DNA from: Microbulbifer aggregans
GTDB taxonomy: Bacteria; Pseudomonadota; Gammaproteobacteria; Pseudomonadales; Cellvibrionaceae
DNA: 64,000 bases
Assembly: GCF_020524005.1 (NCBI RefSeq)
Contig: NZ_JAIVKK010000002.1
Location: 1 to 64,000 of the forward strand
Direction: 5' to 3'
Below the pieces are notes generated by a model, which saw only the letters and a list, made by a program, of their open reading frames with translations, was not told where the DNA came from and did no database searches. A program made the position numbers and the translations under genes. This document shows, in pieces, positions 48,771 to 58,044 of this stretch. Every line of letters starts with the position of its first letter. Positions within the stretch are counted from its first letter, which is position 1.

Positions 48771-49991
48771 TCAGCTCAACGTTTCCATATCCTCGACCGC
48801 AGCTTCGAGCACATCCAACGCCAGCGCCACATCCCCGGCATCAACGGACTCATCCGGGTGATGACTGATCCCTGCTGCGCAGCGTAAAAACAGCATCCCC
48901 ACATCGGTCGCCGCTGCCATGGCCATGGCATCGTGGCCTGCGCCGCTTGGCAGGGAAAAATCCTGCTGCCCACAGTGCACCAGCGCACGGCTGCCGGCTT
49001 CGCGCAATCGCGGAGCGCAGGCCACCGCCGGTGCACGGTGAATTTCACGGTACTCCATAGCCACCTGCGAGCGATCACACAGGGACTCAATACCTTCGAT
49101 GATTTTTGCCAGGGCGCAGTCACGAACCAGGTCTTCACCACTGCGGATGTCCAGAGTGAATTCACAGCGGCCGGGAATCACATTGACTGATCCCGGTTGC
49201 GCTTCGATCTTGCCAACGGTTGCCACAACGCCACAGCGGCGCGCGACAGCATCCACAAGCTGCACCGCACCCGCCGCTGCCAGCAGCGCGTCCTGGCGCA
49301 TGGTCATCGGCACGGTGCCCGCGTGCCCGGCGCGCCCCTGCAGGGTAAACTGCAGGCGCCGCGCACCGGCGATGGCCGTCACCACCCCCAGTGCCAGGTC
49401 GCGCTCTTCCAGCACCGGCCCCTGTTCGATATGTAGTTCCCAGTAGCCCAACAGCAATTCCCCGGCACGGGAGGCTGTAGCAACCATTGTTGGGTCCAGA
49501 CCGAAAGCGGTAAAAGCCTCGGCCATGGAAACCCCATCGGCATCACGCAATTCCAGCAACCCCGGATCCCACTGGCCGGCAACGGCGCGGCTACCCAGCA
49601 GCGTGGCGCCAAAGCGGCTGCCTTCCTCATCCGCAAAACCAACCACATCAATGTGAAACGGAAAACGTTTGCCGCGGTGGTGAAAGCGCGACACTACCTC
49701 AATGGCAGCCAGCACACCGAGAATACCGTCGTAGCGACCAGCACCCGGCACCGTATCCAGGTGAGAACCCAACACCAGGGTTTGCCCATCCGCATCGCTG
49801 CCGGCGTAGTGCCCCCAGCAGTTGCCCGCGGCATCGGTGCGGGTTTCCATTCCCGCCTCATACATCCACTGCATTACCTGCTGATTGCAGCGGCGGTGCT
49901 CATCCGTCAGATAAGTGCGACAGATAGAACCCTCGGTGGCACTGATGGCCGCGAGCAGATCGCAGCGCTGCAACAGACGCTCGGCGCTCAC
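48771..49991 (-). CDS. allC: Allantoate amidohydrolase
   Basis: 406 residues, M20 peptidase/carbamoylase fold. Dinuclear metal ligands appear in LGSHLDTV, GRYDGILG, ADEEGSRF, ELHIEQGP and GISHHPDE. Family members also include N-carbamoyl amino acid hydrolases, but the neighbours (PuuE, PucG) point to allantoate as substrate, giving (S)-ureidoglycine. Overlaps the upstream deaminase gene by 4 bp. Confidence 0.9.
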   Translation of the reverse strand: MSAERLLQRCDLLAAISATEGSICRTYLTDEHRRCNQQVMQWMYEAGMETRTDAAGNCWGHYAGSDADGQTLVLGSHLDTVPGAGRYDGILGVLAAIEVVSRFHHRGKRFPFHIDVVGFADEEGSRFGATLLGSRAVAGQWDPGLLELRDADGVSMAEAFTAFGLDPTMVATASRAGELLLGYWELHIEQGPVLEERDLALGVVTAIAGARRLQFTLQGRAGHAGTVPMTMRQDALLAAAGAVQLVDAVARRCGVVATVGKIEAQPGSVNVIPGRCEFTLDIRSGEDLVRDCALAKIIEGIESLCDRSQVAMEYREIHRAPAVACAPRLREAGSRALVHCGQQDFSLPSGAGHDAMAMAAATDVGMLFLRCAAGISHHPDESVDAGDVALALDVLEAAVEDMETLS

Positions 49992-51013
49992 GAGGCCTCC
50001 GCAAAATCGTCGAGCTGCTGTAACAGCGCCGTCTTTTCCGCCTCGGGGAGAAAGCTGGCTTCAAAGCCGTTACGCAGTAACTGCAGGGCCTGGCTACGAT
50101 TGAGATTCAGCGCGCGGTGCATAGCGATAAAGTTATCGTTCATGTAGCCGCCGAAATAGGTGGGATCATCGGAATTGACGGTTACCATCAACCCGCGCTC
50201 AAGCAGCTGCAAAATATTGTGCTGCTTCATTTCCGAAAACACGCACAGACGCACATTGGACAGCGGGCAGACCGTCAGCGGAACGCCGCGCTCGCGCAGC
50301 CATTCCACCAGCGCGTCGTCTTCCACACAGCGAACACCATGGTCGATGCGTTCTACCTGTAAATCCTGCAGCGCGGAATAAATAAAGGCGGGCGGACCCT
50401 CTTCGCCTGCGTGCGCGGTAAGACGGTAACCGCGCTCGCGGGCGCGACGATAGAGCTCGGTAAACTTTTGCGGTGGGTTACCCTGCTCACTGCTGGCGAG
50501 ACCGATGGCAACGAAATCGTCCCGATATGCTTCCGCCTGATCCAGCACGGCCAGCGCCTCAGACTCCGGCAGGTGACGCAGAAAACTCAAAATCAGCTGT
50601 ACAGACTGGCCCCAGCTGCTGCGGGCCTCAGCGATGGCGCGCTTGAAACCGGCCATAAATACCGGAAAGTCGATACCGTTTGGCAGGTAGGTCTGCGGCT
50701 CGATCATGATTTCGGTGTGGACAATATTGTTCTGCCGGCAACGCTGCAGATAGTCCATCATCAAATGGTAGAAGTCCTCCTCATCCCGCAGCACCGAGGC
50801 ACCCAGATAGTAGAGGTCGAGAAAGCTTTGCAGGTTTTCAAAGCGATAGGCGGCCTCGATCTCTGCCAGGGATTTATAGGGCAGCTGCACACGGTTTTTC
50901 TCCGCCAGCTGCAACAGGCGGCCAGCCTCCAGAGTGCCGTCCAGGTGCAGATGCAGTTCTGCCTTCGGGGCTGCGCGGAGCCAGTCTTCAAAATTGTTGT
51001 TTTCTCTCACCAT
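49988..51013 (-). CDS. Adenine deaminase of the adenosine deaminase (Add) family
   Basis: 341 residues from ATG 51013 (GGA six bases upstream). Zn amidohydrolase motifs: LHLHLDGTL, TAHAGEE, and VNSDDPTYFGGY. The phrases LASSEQGNPPQKF and YFGGYMNDN are typical of the adenine-specific branch rather than adenosine deaminase, so adenine to hypoxanthine is favoured; adenosine is the alternative. It feeds hypoxanthine to XdhAB. An 89-bp gap to pucG has no visible feature. Confidence 0.88.
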   Translation of the reverse strand: MVRENNNFEDWLRAAPKAELHLHLDGTLEAGRLLQLAEKNRVQLPYKSLAEIEAAYRFENLQSFLDLYYLGASVLRDEEDFYHLMMDYLQRCRQNNIVHTEIMIEPQTYLPNGIDFPVFMAGFKRAIAEARSSWGQSVQLILSFLRHLPESEALAVLDQAEAYRDDFVAIGLASSEQGNPPQKFTELYRRARERGYRLTAHAGEEGPPAFIYSALQDLQVERIDHGVRCVEDDALVEWLRERGVPLTVCPLSNVRLCVFSEMKQHNILQLLERGLMVTVNSDDPTYFGGYMNDNFIAMHRALNLNRSQALQLLRNGFEASFLPEAEKTALLQQLDDFAEAS

Positions 51014-51102
51014 TTTTTCCAATATCCGGACACCCACAGGAGCCTGCTAGCAAGCGCTGCAACTCCCGGGATGAAATGTTCGCCTGCAAGCAAAGCAGGC
51101 TC

Positions 51103-52341
51103 TTACGATTTGAATATATCCAATGCAGCCGCAATGGAATCGCCGCTATTGATAGCGACCCGGTTCAGAATCAGCACCTGCTCCAGGCAGGCCAGTGTCT
51201 GCAGAACCGCGTCTTTGCGCGCATTGTAGCCCATGGTACCGATACGCCAGATGCGCCCGTGCAGCGGACCAAAAGAGGTGCCGATCTCGATGGCAAAATC
51301 CTGTAGCAACTGTGCGCGGATTTTTTCCCCATCCACACCTTCCGGAATATATACCCCCACCACATTGTTCATGCGATAACGCGAATCCCCGAAGAGTTTG
51401 AGCCCCATGGCTTCAAGGCCAGCGGCCATCGCAGCACCGGCACGGCGATGACGGGCGATTACGTTTTCTCCGCCCTCCTCCAGACACAGGCGCGCGCATT
51501 CCCGAGCTGCGTAAAGCATACTGGTGGCTTCGGTATGATGATTGAGCCGCTCCTCGCCCCAGTAATCCATGATCATCGCCAGATCGAAATAATTGGAGCC
51601 GATACGCTCGCCGGCGGCATCGCGATGGTGGCTCGCTCGTATACCCGCTTCCACGTGACGGCGGCTGTTGATCCGCGCTACCGCATCGTCGTTAAGCGTA
51701 ATTGGCGCGATGCCAGACGGGCCACCCAGGCATTTCTGTAGACCGGCGGAGACGACGGAAATACCCCAGTTATCGGTCAGAAACGGATTGCCGCCGATGG
51801 ACGCTGTGGCATCGCAATAGGTAAGCACCCCTTTTTCCCGGCACAACTGGCCGATGTCTGCCAGCGGCTGACACATGGTAGTGGAGGTATCCCCCTGCAC
51901 CAGTGCCACCAGATCCGGTTTCACCCTGTCGATGGCCGCAGCCATCTGTTCCGGTTCCGCCACCCGGCCCCACTCAAAATCAATACAGTGCACCTCGGCT
52001 CCGGCCCGCTCGGCAATTTCCCGCAGCAGCAGGCCGAAGCGCCCGAACACCGGTACCAGCACCCGCTCACCGGGCTTCAACAGTGATACCAGTGCCGCCT
52101 CGATACCTCCGCGGGCGGTGCTGTCTACCATGAAAGTCCAGCGGTTTTCGGTCTGGAAAACACCGCGGTAGAGGTCCATGGTCTCGTTCATGCAATGGGT
52201 CATGGACGGGTCGAACTGCCCCACCAGCTGCTGCGACATGGCCCGCAGCACCCTCGGATCACAGCTGATGGGACCGGGCCCCATCAGCAGCCGGGGCGGG
52301 GGAACAAAAGGTTTCATATTCACTTTGTCTGATTCCTGCAT
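51103..52341 (-). CDS. pucG: (S)-ureidoglycine-glyoxylate aminotransferase
   Basis: 412 residues from ATG 52341. Class V PLP aminotransferase: MGPGPISCDPRVLRAM at the N-terminus, PLP Lys in SAGLQKCLGGPSG, C-terminal WRIGTMGYNARKDAV. Related enzymes use alanine or serine with glyoxylate, but placement beside allC and the hpx genes argues for ureidoglycine, producing oxalurate and glycine. Confidence 0.87.
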   Translation of the reverse strand: MQESDKVNMKPFVPPPRLLMGPGPISCDPRVLRAMSQQLVGQFDPSMTHCMNETMDLYRGVFQTENRWTFMVDSTARGGIEAALVSLLKPGERVLVPVFGRFGLLLREIAERAGAEVHCIDFEWGRVAEPEQMAAAIDRVKPDLVALVQGDTSTTMCQPLADIGQLCREKGVLTYCDATASIGGNPFLTDNWGISVVSAGLQKCLGGPSGIAPITLNDDAVARINSRRHVEAGIRASHHRDAAGERIGSNYFDLAMIMDYWGEERLNHHTEATSMLYAARECARLCLEEGGENVIARHRRAGAAMAAGLEAMGLKLFGDSRYRMNNVVGVYIPEGVDGEKIRAQLLQDFAIEIGTSFGPLHGRIWRIGTMGYNARKDAVLQTLACLEQVLILNRVAINSGDSIAAALDIFKS

Positions 52342-52351
52342 CACCGTGTAC

Positions 52352-53182
52352 TCACCCAATGGCCGCCTGGTAGATCATCCGTGTACCACTCAAAAAAAGG
52401 AAAATCGCAAAAACCCGCTTCAGCGCTGCGCCGTTAAGACGCGAGCCCAGCCAAACCCCGACCGGAGCCAGAGCCACCGACAGCGGTACAATCAATGCAA
52501 AGCCCGGCAGGTTGATAAAGCCGTAGGTCGCTTCCGGCGCATCCGCCGGAGTTTCCCCCAACAGCAACATCAACAGCGCACCGGGCAGCGCGATCACAAA
52601 ACCCAGTGCCGCAGCGGTGCCCACTGCGCGGTGCGCTGGTGTATTGAACGCGGTCAACAGCGGTACTCCCAAGGTACCGGCACCAATGCCCATCACCGAT
52701 GACAGCAAGCCGATCACGGCGGCCATTCCCCGTTGCGCTGGACGCCCGGGCAGGCGCTCAGCCAGCGCTGTGGCATTGGCCCGCAACAACATATTCAGTG
52801 CCACCAGCAGCGCCACCGCACCAAAAATCCCCGAGGCCAACACACCTCCGCCATGGGTCGCCAGCAACACACCACCGATAACCCCCACGGCAACAAACGG
52901 TGCCCAGCGCTTCAGGATTTCTGCATCCACATTTCCGTGCTGGTGATGCGCGCGCACTGAAGACAGACTGGTGGCGACAATAATCAATAGCGAAGTGCCG
53001 GTTGCCACAGACATGGCCGTGGCTGCTCCAACGCCCAGCCACTGAAAGACGAAAAACAGCACCGGCACAATCACTATACCGCCGCCAACGCCGATCAGCC
53101 CGGCCAACAGTCCCGCGACAACGCCGGTGAATACCAGTGCGACAATCACTGGTAGCCATTGAATAAGAGTTTCCGCAAACAT
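52352..53182 (-). CDS. TauE/SafE (TSUP) family membrane transporter
   Basis: 276 residues from ATG 53182, about 8 helices, with the repeated GLIGVGGGIVIVPVL and GIGAGTLGVPLL motifs. The family exports sulfite or organosulfur anions; inside a ureide operon it might instead move a small organic anion such as oxalate or oxamate, which is only inference. 14 bp after hpxW and 10 bp before pucG, clearly in the operon. Confidence 0.85.
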   Translation of the reverse strand: MFAETLIQWLPVIVALVFTGVVAGLLAGLIGVGGGIVIVPVLFFVFQWLGVGAATAMSVATGTSLLIIVATSLSSVRAHHQHGNVDAEILKRWAPFVAVGVIGGVLLATHGGGVLASGIFGAVALLVALNMLLRANATALAERLPGRPAQRGMAAVIGLLSSVMGIGAGTLGVPLLTAFNTPAHRAVGTAAALGFVIALPGALLMLLLGETPADAPEATYGFINLPGFALIVPLSVALAPVGVWLGSRLNGAALKRVFAIFLFLSGTRMIYQAAIG

Positions 53183-53196
53183 CAAACTATCCGCTT

Positions 53197-54750
53197 TTAA
53201 TCCAGGGTTTCACACAGAGCCAGGCCGTCGCTGCGCGGATCTGTCGCGCATTCGACGCGGCCGTTGGCATCAATATAAATACCCCCGGCATGGCCCATCA
53301 TTTCAATATGCTGCGGTACTGGCCGTATCTCGTGTCCCAGATCCGCAAGCTGTGAACCGATACGCTCATAGAGCGCCTGCTCCATTTTCAGGTCCATGGA
53401 TGTCTCACCCCAGGTACGCCCCAACAGCCAGCGGCCTTCGGCAATGGCATCTGCCAGTGGCAGCCCCTGATAGAAACGGCGCGCGAATACGGCCGCCTGG
53501 GTCTGCGGCTGCCCTTCTCCGCCCATGGTGCCGTAGGCGACGCGGCCGCCATCGGCAAAACTCGCCATCGCCGGATTCAGGGTATGGAAAGGTTTTTTAC
53601 CCGGCGCCATGAAATTGCGTGAAGCGGGGTCGCGGGAAAACCCCAGGCCGCGGTTATTCCACACCAGACCCAGTTCCGGCAAAACCACACCGGAACCAAA
53701 TTCCCAATACACACTCTGGATAAAACTTACCAGGGTACCGTCTCCGTCCAGTGCCCCCATCCATACGGTATCGCCGGGTTCCGCCACTTTGCCCCACGGG
53801 CGCGCACGATCTGCGCGGATATTCGCGGCCAGCTGACGGATATGTTCCGGCTGCAACAAATGCTCCCACTGATCGCTCAGGCTGGCCGGGTCTGCCACTT
53901 CGCGATCGCGTACCAGGAACGCCTGCTTGGTGGCTTCGATCAGGTGATGCACCCGCTGCAACTCGTCCCAGTCCTCCTGGTATAACTGATCGTAAATGGC
54001 AAGAATCAGCAGCGAAGCGACGCCCTGGGTAGGTGCCCCAAGATTGAACAGCTGAGCGAAAGAGGTTTTTACCGAAAGTGGCGATTGCAGATCCGCACGG
54101 CAATCGTGGAAGTCCGTTGCCCGTAAGGGACTTCCAGCGGATTCCAGAGCCGCAGCCATTTCCTCCGCCAGGGAGCCGCGATAAAAACTGTCCAGCCCCT
54201 CTGCCGCCAGTCGCTCGAAAAGTACTGCCAGGCGAGGGTTACGCAGCCGAGCGCCAACAGCAGGCAGCTTTCCGTCGGGGTAGTAAAGCTGTTGAATATC
54301 CTCGCACCCCTCTGCCTCACATTTTTGCAGCGCAGCAACCAGACTTTCGGTTACTTCTATCCCCTCTTCACAACCGCGGCGCGCCTCGGCAAAGAGCGTT
54401 TGCAACGGCCGCAACTCGGTAAACTGCCCTATATAGTCACGTGCGGCCTGCCAACCGGCGACGGTACCGGCAGAGGTGAATGCGGCAGCGGCACCGCGGC
54501 TGGGCGGTGTTGACTGTGGATCGATGGCTGCAGCCGCACAGCCGGCAGCATCGATGGCCATAGGCGCTTCTCCCTCGCGCTGGATCAGCCAGAAGCCATC
54601 ACCACCAAGGCTGTTCATATGGGGGTAGTGCACGGCAATAGCAGCCGCTGCGGCCACCATTGCGTCCACGGCGGAACCACCGTTGCGCAGAATGTCCATT
54701 CCCGCTTCTGTTGCTTTGAAATGCGGTGCGGTAAAGGCAATGTTTGTCAT
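53197..54750 (-). CDS. hpxW: Oxamate amidohydrolase-like protein of the gamma-glutamyltranspeptidase family
   Basis: 517 residues from ATG 54750. An Ntn-hydrolase expected to cut itself before Thr328 (GDTVWMGALDGDG). FGSGVVLPELGLVWNNRG and GGEGQPQTQ follow the GGT fold. No signal peptide, unlike classical periplasmic GGT. The context with pucG, hpxX and hpxY matches Klebsiella HpxW, which hydrolyses oxamate to oxalate and ammonia. A general GGT-like role is the alternative. First gene of the - strand operon hpxW-TSUP-pucG-deaminase-allC. Confidence 0.82.
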   Translation of the reverse strand: MTNIAFTAPHFKATEAGMDILRNGGSAVDAMVAAAAAIAVHYPHMNSLGGDGFWLIQREGEAPMAIDAAGCAAAAIDPQSTPPSRGAAAAFTSAGTVAGWQAARDYIGQFTELRPLQTLFAEARRGCEEGIEVTESLVAALQKCEAEGCEDIQQLYYPDGKLPAVGARLRNPRLAVLFERLAAEGLDSFYRGSLAEEMAAALESAGSPLRATDFHDCRADLQSPLSVKTSFAQLFNLGAPTQGVASLLILAIYDQLYQEDWDELQRVHHLIEATKQAFLVRDREVADPASLSDQWEHLLQPEHIRQLAANIRADRARPWGKVAEPGDTVWMGALDGDGTLVSFIQSVYWEFGSGVVLPELGLVWNNRGLGFSRDPASRNFMAPGKKPFHTLNPAMASFADGGRVAYGTMGGEGQPQTQAAVFARRFYQGLPLADAIAEGRWLLGRTWGETSMDLKMEQALYERIGSQLADLGHEIRPVPQHIEMMGHAGGIYIDANGRVECATDPRSDGLALCETLD

Positions 54751-55060
54751 GAATAACTTCCGACTGTTTTTCTTGTCTCGCAGCCTCACCGCGGGTGCGG
54801 CACGAGCTTTCGCCCTGCTGCAGGCTGCAACATCTGAGCCAAATTCCTGTCCGATTGGTTAATTTTTTAAATCACTCGAAAATACAACACTATGGCCATA
54901 ACTACACGCTGTAGTGCCGCCTTAGCGCAACCGCCTCTTGCGCACCATAACAAAGCGACTGCAGGGATTTTTGCACAACCATATTGCACGAAATGGTGGC
55001 AATCACAGATGCATGGCGATGGCAAAGGTCACGCTTCGGCCTCTCCAGAAAAAATAAAAC

Positions 55061-55076
55061 CTATCTAGTTGGTCAG
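55061..55076. promoter_or_regulatory. RutR-like operator E (hpxW / puuE)
   Basis: CTATCTAGTTGGTCAG matches only 9 of 14 consensus positions, but the right half-site and CTTTTTGC tail equal the other copies. It lies in the 376-bp divergent region between hpxW and puuE; nothing else is evident there. Confidence 0.5.
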
Positions 55077-55126
55077 CTTTTTGCATTATTCTCAGAAACC
55101 GCAGTAATGTGCAACTGGAGCCATCT

Positions 55127-56044
55127 ATGGACACAGCTTACCCCCGCGACCTGATCGGGTACGGAGCCGAACCACCTCAAGTTCGCTGGCCGGGCAATGC
55201 CCGTATCGCGGTGCAGTTTGTGATCAACTACGAAGAAGGCGCCGAAAACTGCGTGTTACATGGTGATGAGCACTCCGAAACCTTCCTCTCGGAAATCATC
55301 GGTGCCCGGGCTTTTCCCATGCGTCATATGAGTATGGAATCCCTGTACGAGTACGGCAGTCGCGCAGGCTTCTGGCGGCTGTGGCGACTGTTCCGGGGAT
55401 TTGGGTTTCCGGTCACAGTTTACGGTGTTGCGATGGCGTTAGAGCGCAACCCGCAAGCGGTAGAAGCAATGTTGAAGGCGGAATGGGAAATCGCCAGCCA
55501 CGGCTACCGCTGGATCGACCACCAGTTTATGCACGAGGAAGAAGAGCGCGAACAAATTGCACGGGCGATAGAAATACACCAGCAGGTAACCGGCAGCCGT
55601 CCGCTGGGCTGGTATACCGGCCGCGACAGTCCCAACACCCGCCGGCTGATCCAGGAGCAAGGTGGCTTTCTGTACGACTCTGATTCCTATGCTGACGACC
55701 TGCCCTACTGGACCGAGGGGCCGCGCGGGCCACATCTGGTGATTCCCTACACGCTCGACAGCAACGATATGCGGTTCACCACCGCGCAGGGATTCCACAC
55801 TGGCGAGCAATTTTTCACTTATCTGAAGGATTCTTTCGACACACTCTACGAGGAGGGCGCCAGCCTCCCCCGGATGCTAAACATCGGGTTGCACTGCCGC
55901 ATCATCGGCCGCCCGGGCCGTCTTCAGGGACTCAAACGTTTCCTGCAATACATCTCGGGAAAATCCGGTGTCTGGGTATGCCGGCGGGAAGACATCGCCC
56001 GGCACTGGCACAAGCACCACCATCCAGAAAAACAAGACAATTAA
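55127..56044 (+). CDS. puuE: Allantoinase PuuE (polysaccharide deacetylase fold)
   Basis: 305 residues from ATG 55127, with GGAG eight bases upstream; an earlier in-frame start would add six residues. The PuuE marks are YPRDLIGYGAEPP at the start, NYEEGAENCVLHGDE, and ASHGYRWIDH. Hydrolyses allantoin to allantoate without the metal amidohydrolase fold of AllB. Divergent from hpxW. Confidence 0.95.
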   Translation: MDTAYPRDLIGYGAEPPQVRWPGNARIAVQFVINYEEGAENCVLHGDEHSETFLSEIIGARAFPMRHMSMESLYEYGSRAGFWRLWRLFRGFGFPVTVYGVAMALERNPQAVEAMLKAEWEIASHGYRWIDHQFMHEEEEREQIARAIEIHQQVTGSRPLGWYTGRDSPNTRRLIQEQGGFLYDSDSYADDLPYWTEGPRGPHLVIPYTLDSNDMRFTTAQGFHTGEQFFTYLKDSFDTLYEEGASLPRMLNIGLHCRIIGRPGRLQGLKRFLQYISGKSGVWVCRREDIARHWHKHHHPEKQDN

Positions 56045-56062
56045 ACAACCCAGGAGAGTACC

Positions 56063-56356
56063 GTGAGCGCATTCGTTATCGTGGATATCAAAGTCAGGAA
56101 TCCCACAGAGTACAGCCGTTATATCGAGCTGATCACCCCGTCGGTCGCCCAGTACCAAGGGCGCTACCTGGTGCGCGGCGGCAAACCACAGACCCTCGAC
56201 GGTGACTGGGTTTCTGAACGCATAGTAATCATGGAATACCCCAGCCGCGAAAAGGCCCAGGCCTGGCTGACGGATCCAGCACTTGTGGATATTCACAATA
56301 TGCGGCGGGAGAACAGCTACCAGTGCGATATGTTGCTGTGTGACGGCGTCGACTGA
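56063..56356 (+). CDS. DUF1330 protein
   Basis: 97 residues, GTG start with CAGGAG nine bases upstream. Small ferredoxin-like fold family (FVIVDIKVRNPTEYSRYIE; RYLVRGGKPQTLDGDW). Function unknown. 18 bp after puuE, so co-transcribed; such proteins recur in catabolic operons. Confidence 0.88.
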   Translation: MSAFVIVDIKVRNPTEYSRYIELITPSVAQYQGRYLVRGGKPQTLDGDWVSERIVIMEYPSREKAQAWLTDPALVDIHNMRRENSYQCDMLLCDGVD

Positions 56357-56360
56357 CGCC

Positions 56361-57722
56361 TCAGGTTTCCGAGCGCGCTGCAGAGCCGACCGTGACGGGC
56401 AGCGTATGGCGAGCCATCTCTATCAACAGCGCAATCACCGCACCGGTGGAGATGGGAAACTGCAGCAAAGCTGCCAGTCGATCAGGTAGAAACGGCAGAT
56501 AGCGGGCCAGCAGTGATACACCAACACCAGCGATCACGGCAGTGATCACCAGCGGCCAGCTTTTTACCGCGTTATCACCAGCGTTGACGATGTCGATCCC
56601 TGCAAGCAGCACCAGAAAAAACATCAGCAGGGTCGCGCCGTATACCAGTGCCGCCGGTATGGCGATAAACAGTCCTGCCACCAGCGGTGAGGCGCCCAGC
56701 AGGCACATGAATATCGCCACAAAGCGACCGATATAGGGACTGCATACACCAGTCAGGCGGATAACGCCATTGTTCTGGCTAAACGAGGTATTAGGAAAAC
56801 TGCCGAACAACGCAGCGAGAAAGGAATTGAATGCATCGCCGCTGAGGCCACCGCGCACCCGTTGCCAATAATTTTGCGAGCCCACCTCAATAGAGGACAG
56901 GCGGCTGGTGGCGGTAAGGTCACCCAGGGTTTCCACCGAGGATATAAAAAACACCGGGAGCAGCACCGCCACGACACCAAAGTCCACGGCCAGAGGAAAG
57001 TGATTGAACTCGGGAATAAACATGGGTTGCAGATTTTTCAATCCCGAGAAGTCCACCAGGTCAAACAGCAAGGCTATGGCGAAAGCCACCAGCAACCCGA
57101 CGGTGATACTGGCAATACGCAGATAGCGGTTGCGCTGGCGGGACAGAAACAGGGTGATGCCGAATACCGCCGCCGCCAGTAGCGGCACCAGCCATGAGGC
57201 ATCGCCGGCCTGTTCGAAGGCAGTAAACTCGCGCCAAAGATTTTGCAACGTGGTGTACACCAGCATCGCACCGATCAGAATCACCGCTGTACCAGTGACG
57301 TTGGTGGAAATAAACGTACGCAAACGCTGAACGAAACGGGTACAGATACCGACGACCAGCGCGCACACGGCGCAACTGCCCATCACGATTCCCAGCGCCT
57401 GCTGTGGCGCGTGGTTTTCCAGCAGCAAAAAATAGACAGCCAACAGTGGTCCGATAAACGTAAAGCTGGTGCCCTGGATACTCAGTAAGCCGGAACCCAG
57501 CGGCCCGAAGCGATGAATCTGGATAAACGTGGCAATACCGGAAATAAACAATGAAGCGGAAACAAGATAGGCAGTGTCGACCTCCGACAACTGCATCCCA
57601 TGGGCGAGGATTAGCGGCGGTGCAACCACTGCACCGAATACAGCGAGAAGATGCTGCAACGCAATCAACAGCGACATCGGTAGTGGCGGACGGTCATTAA
57701 AATTCACGGCAACGTTTTCCAT
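56361..57722 (-). CDS. Xanthine/uracil (NCS2) permease
   Basis: 453 residues, about 14 membrane helices. The NAT signature region SFPNTSFSQNNGVIRLTGV and the N-terminal LQHLLAVFGAVVAPPLIL place it near XanP/XanQ/UapA-type importers of xanthine or urate. Converges with the DUF1330 gene with only 4 bp between stops and diverges from hpxX. Confidence 0.92.
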   Translation of the reverse strand: MENVAVNFNDRPPLPMSLLIALQHLLAVFGAVVAPPLILAHGMQLSEVDTAYLVSASLFISGIATFIQIHRFGPLGSGLLSIQGTSFTFIGPLLAVYFLLLENHAPQQALGIVMGSCAVCALVVGICTRFVQRLRTFISTNVTGTAVILIGAMLVYTTLQNLWREFTAFEQAGDASWLVPLLAAAVFGITLFLSRQRNRYLRIASITVGLLVAFAIALLFDLVDFSGLKNLQPMFIPEFNHFPLAVDFGVVAVLLPVFFISSVETLGDLTATSRLSSIEVGSQNYWQRVRGGLSGDAFNSFLAALFGSFPNTSFSQNNGVIRLTGVCSPYIGRFVAIFMCLLGASPLVAGLFIAIPAALVYGATLLMFFLVLLAGIDIVNAGDNAVKSWPLVITAVIAGVGVSLLARYLPFLPDRLAALLQFPISTGAVIALLIEMARHTLPVTVGSAARSET

Positions 57723-57816
57723 ATTTTTTCTCTCGTTTTTCTTGTCCCTTCAATACTAGTCAATTGAGAGCAAGAGCCATGCCACAGGCTATGTATCCAC
57801 TGATGAGGATGACACC

Positions 57817-58044
57817 ATGACCAATAAAATACACCTTGCACCAAAGGCCTATCTGGATTTGATGGAGACCATGATAGGTATTCCTGTGCATGAGGAATGG
57901 AAGGTCGGTGTCTGCCTGCACCTTGCAAATGCGGCGCGTATGGCAGATATCGTGGAATGCGCAGAACTGGATCCGAACAGCCTCGAGCTGGCCGGCACTT
58001 TCGAGCCGGATAGAGACAATGGTTTGATGGAGGACACTCTGTGA
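57817..58044 (+). CDS. hpxX: AtzG/HpxX-like small subunit (DUF4089)
   Basis: 75 residues, ATG with GAGGATG upstream. Matches the small partner proteins always found before AtzE-type amidases (YLDLMETMIGIPVHEEW; HLANAARMADIVE). Presumably stabilises the amidase encoded next, whose GTG overlaps its stop. Confidence 0.85.
   Translation: MTNKIHLAPKAYLDLMETMIGIPVHEEWKVGVCLHLANAARMADIVECAELDPNSLELAGTFEPDRDNGLMEDTL

Noticed and set aside
57723-57816. RutR-like operator between the xanthine permease and hpxX
   Set aside because: The best match (CTAGTCAATTGAG) lacks the TGGTC half-site seen in the other copies.
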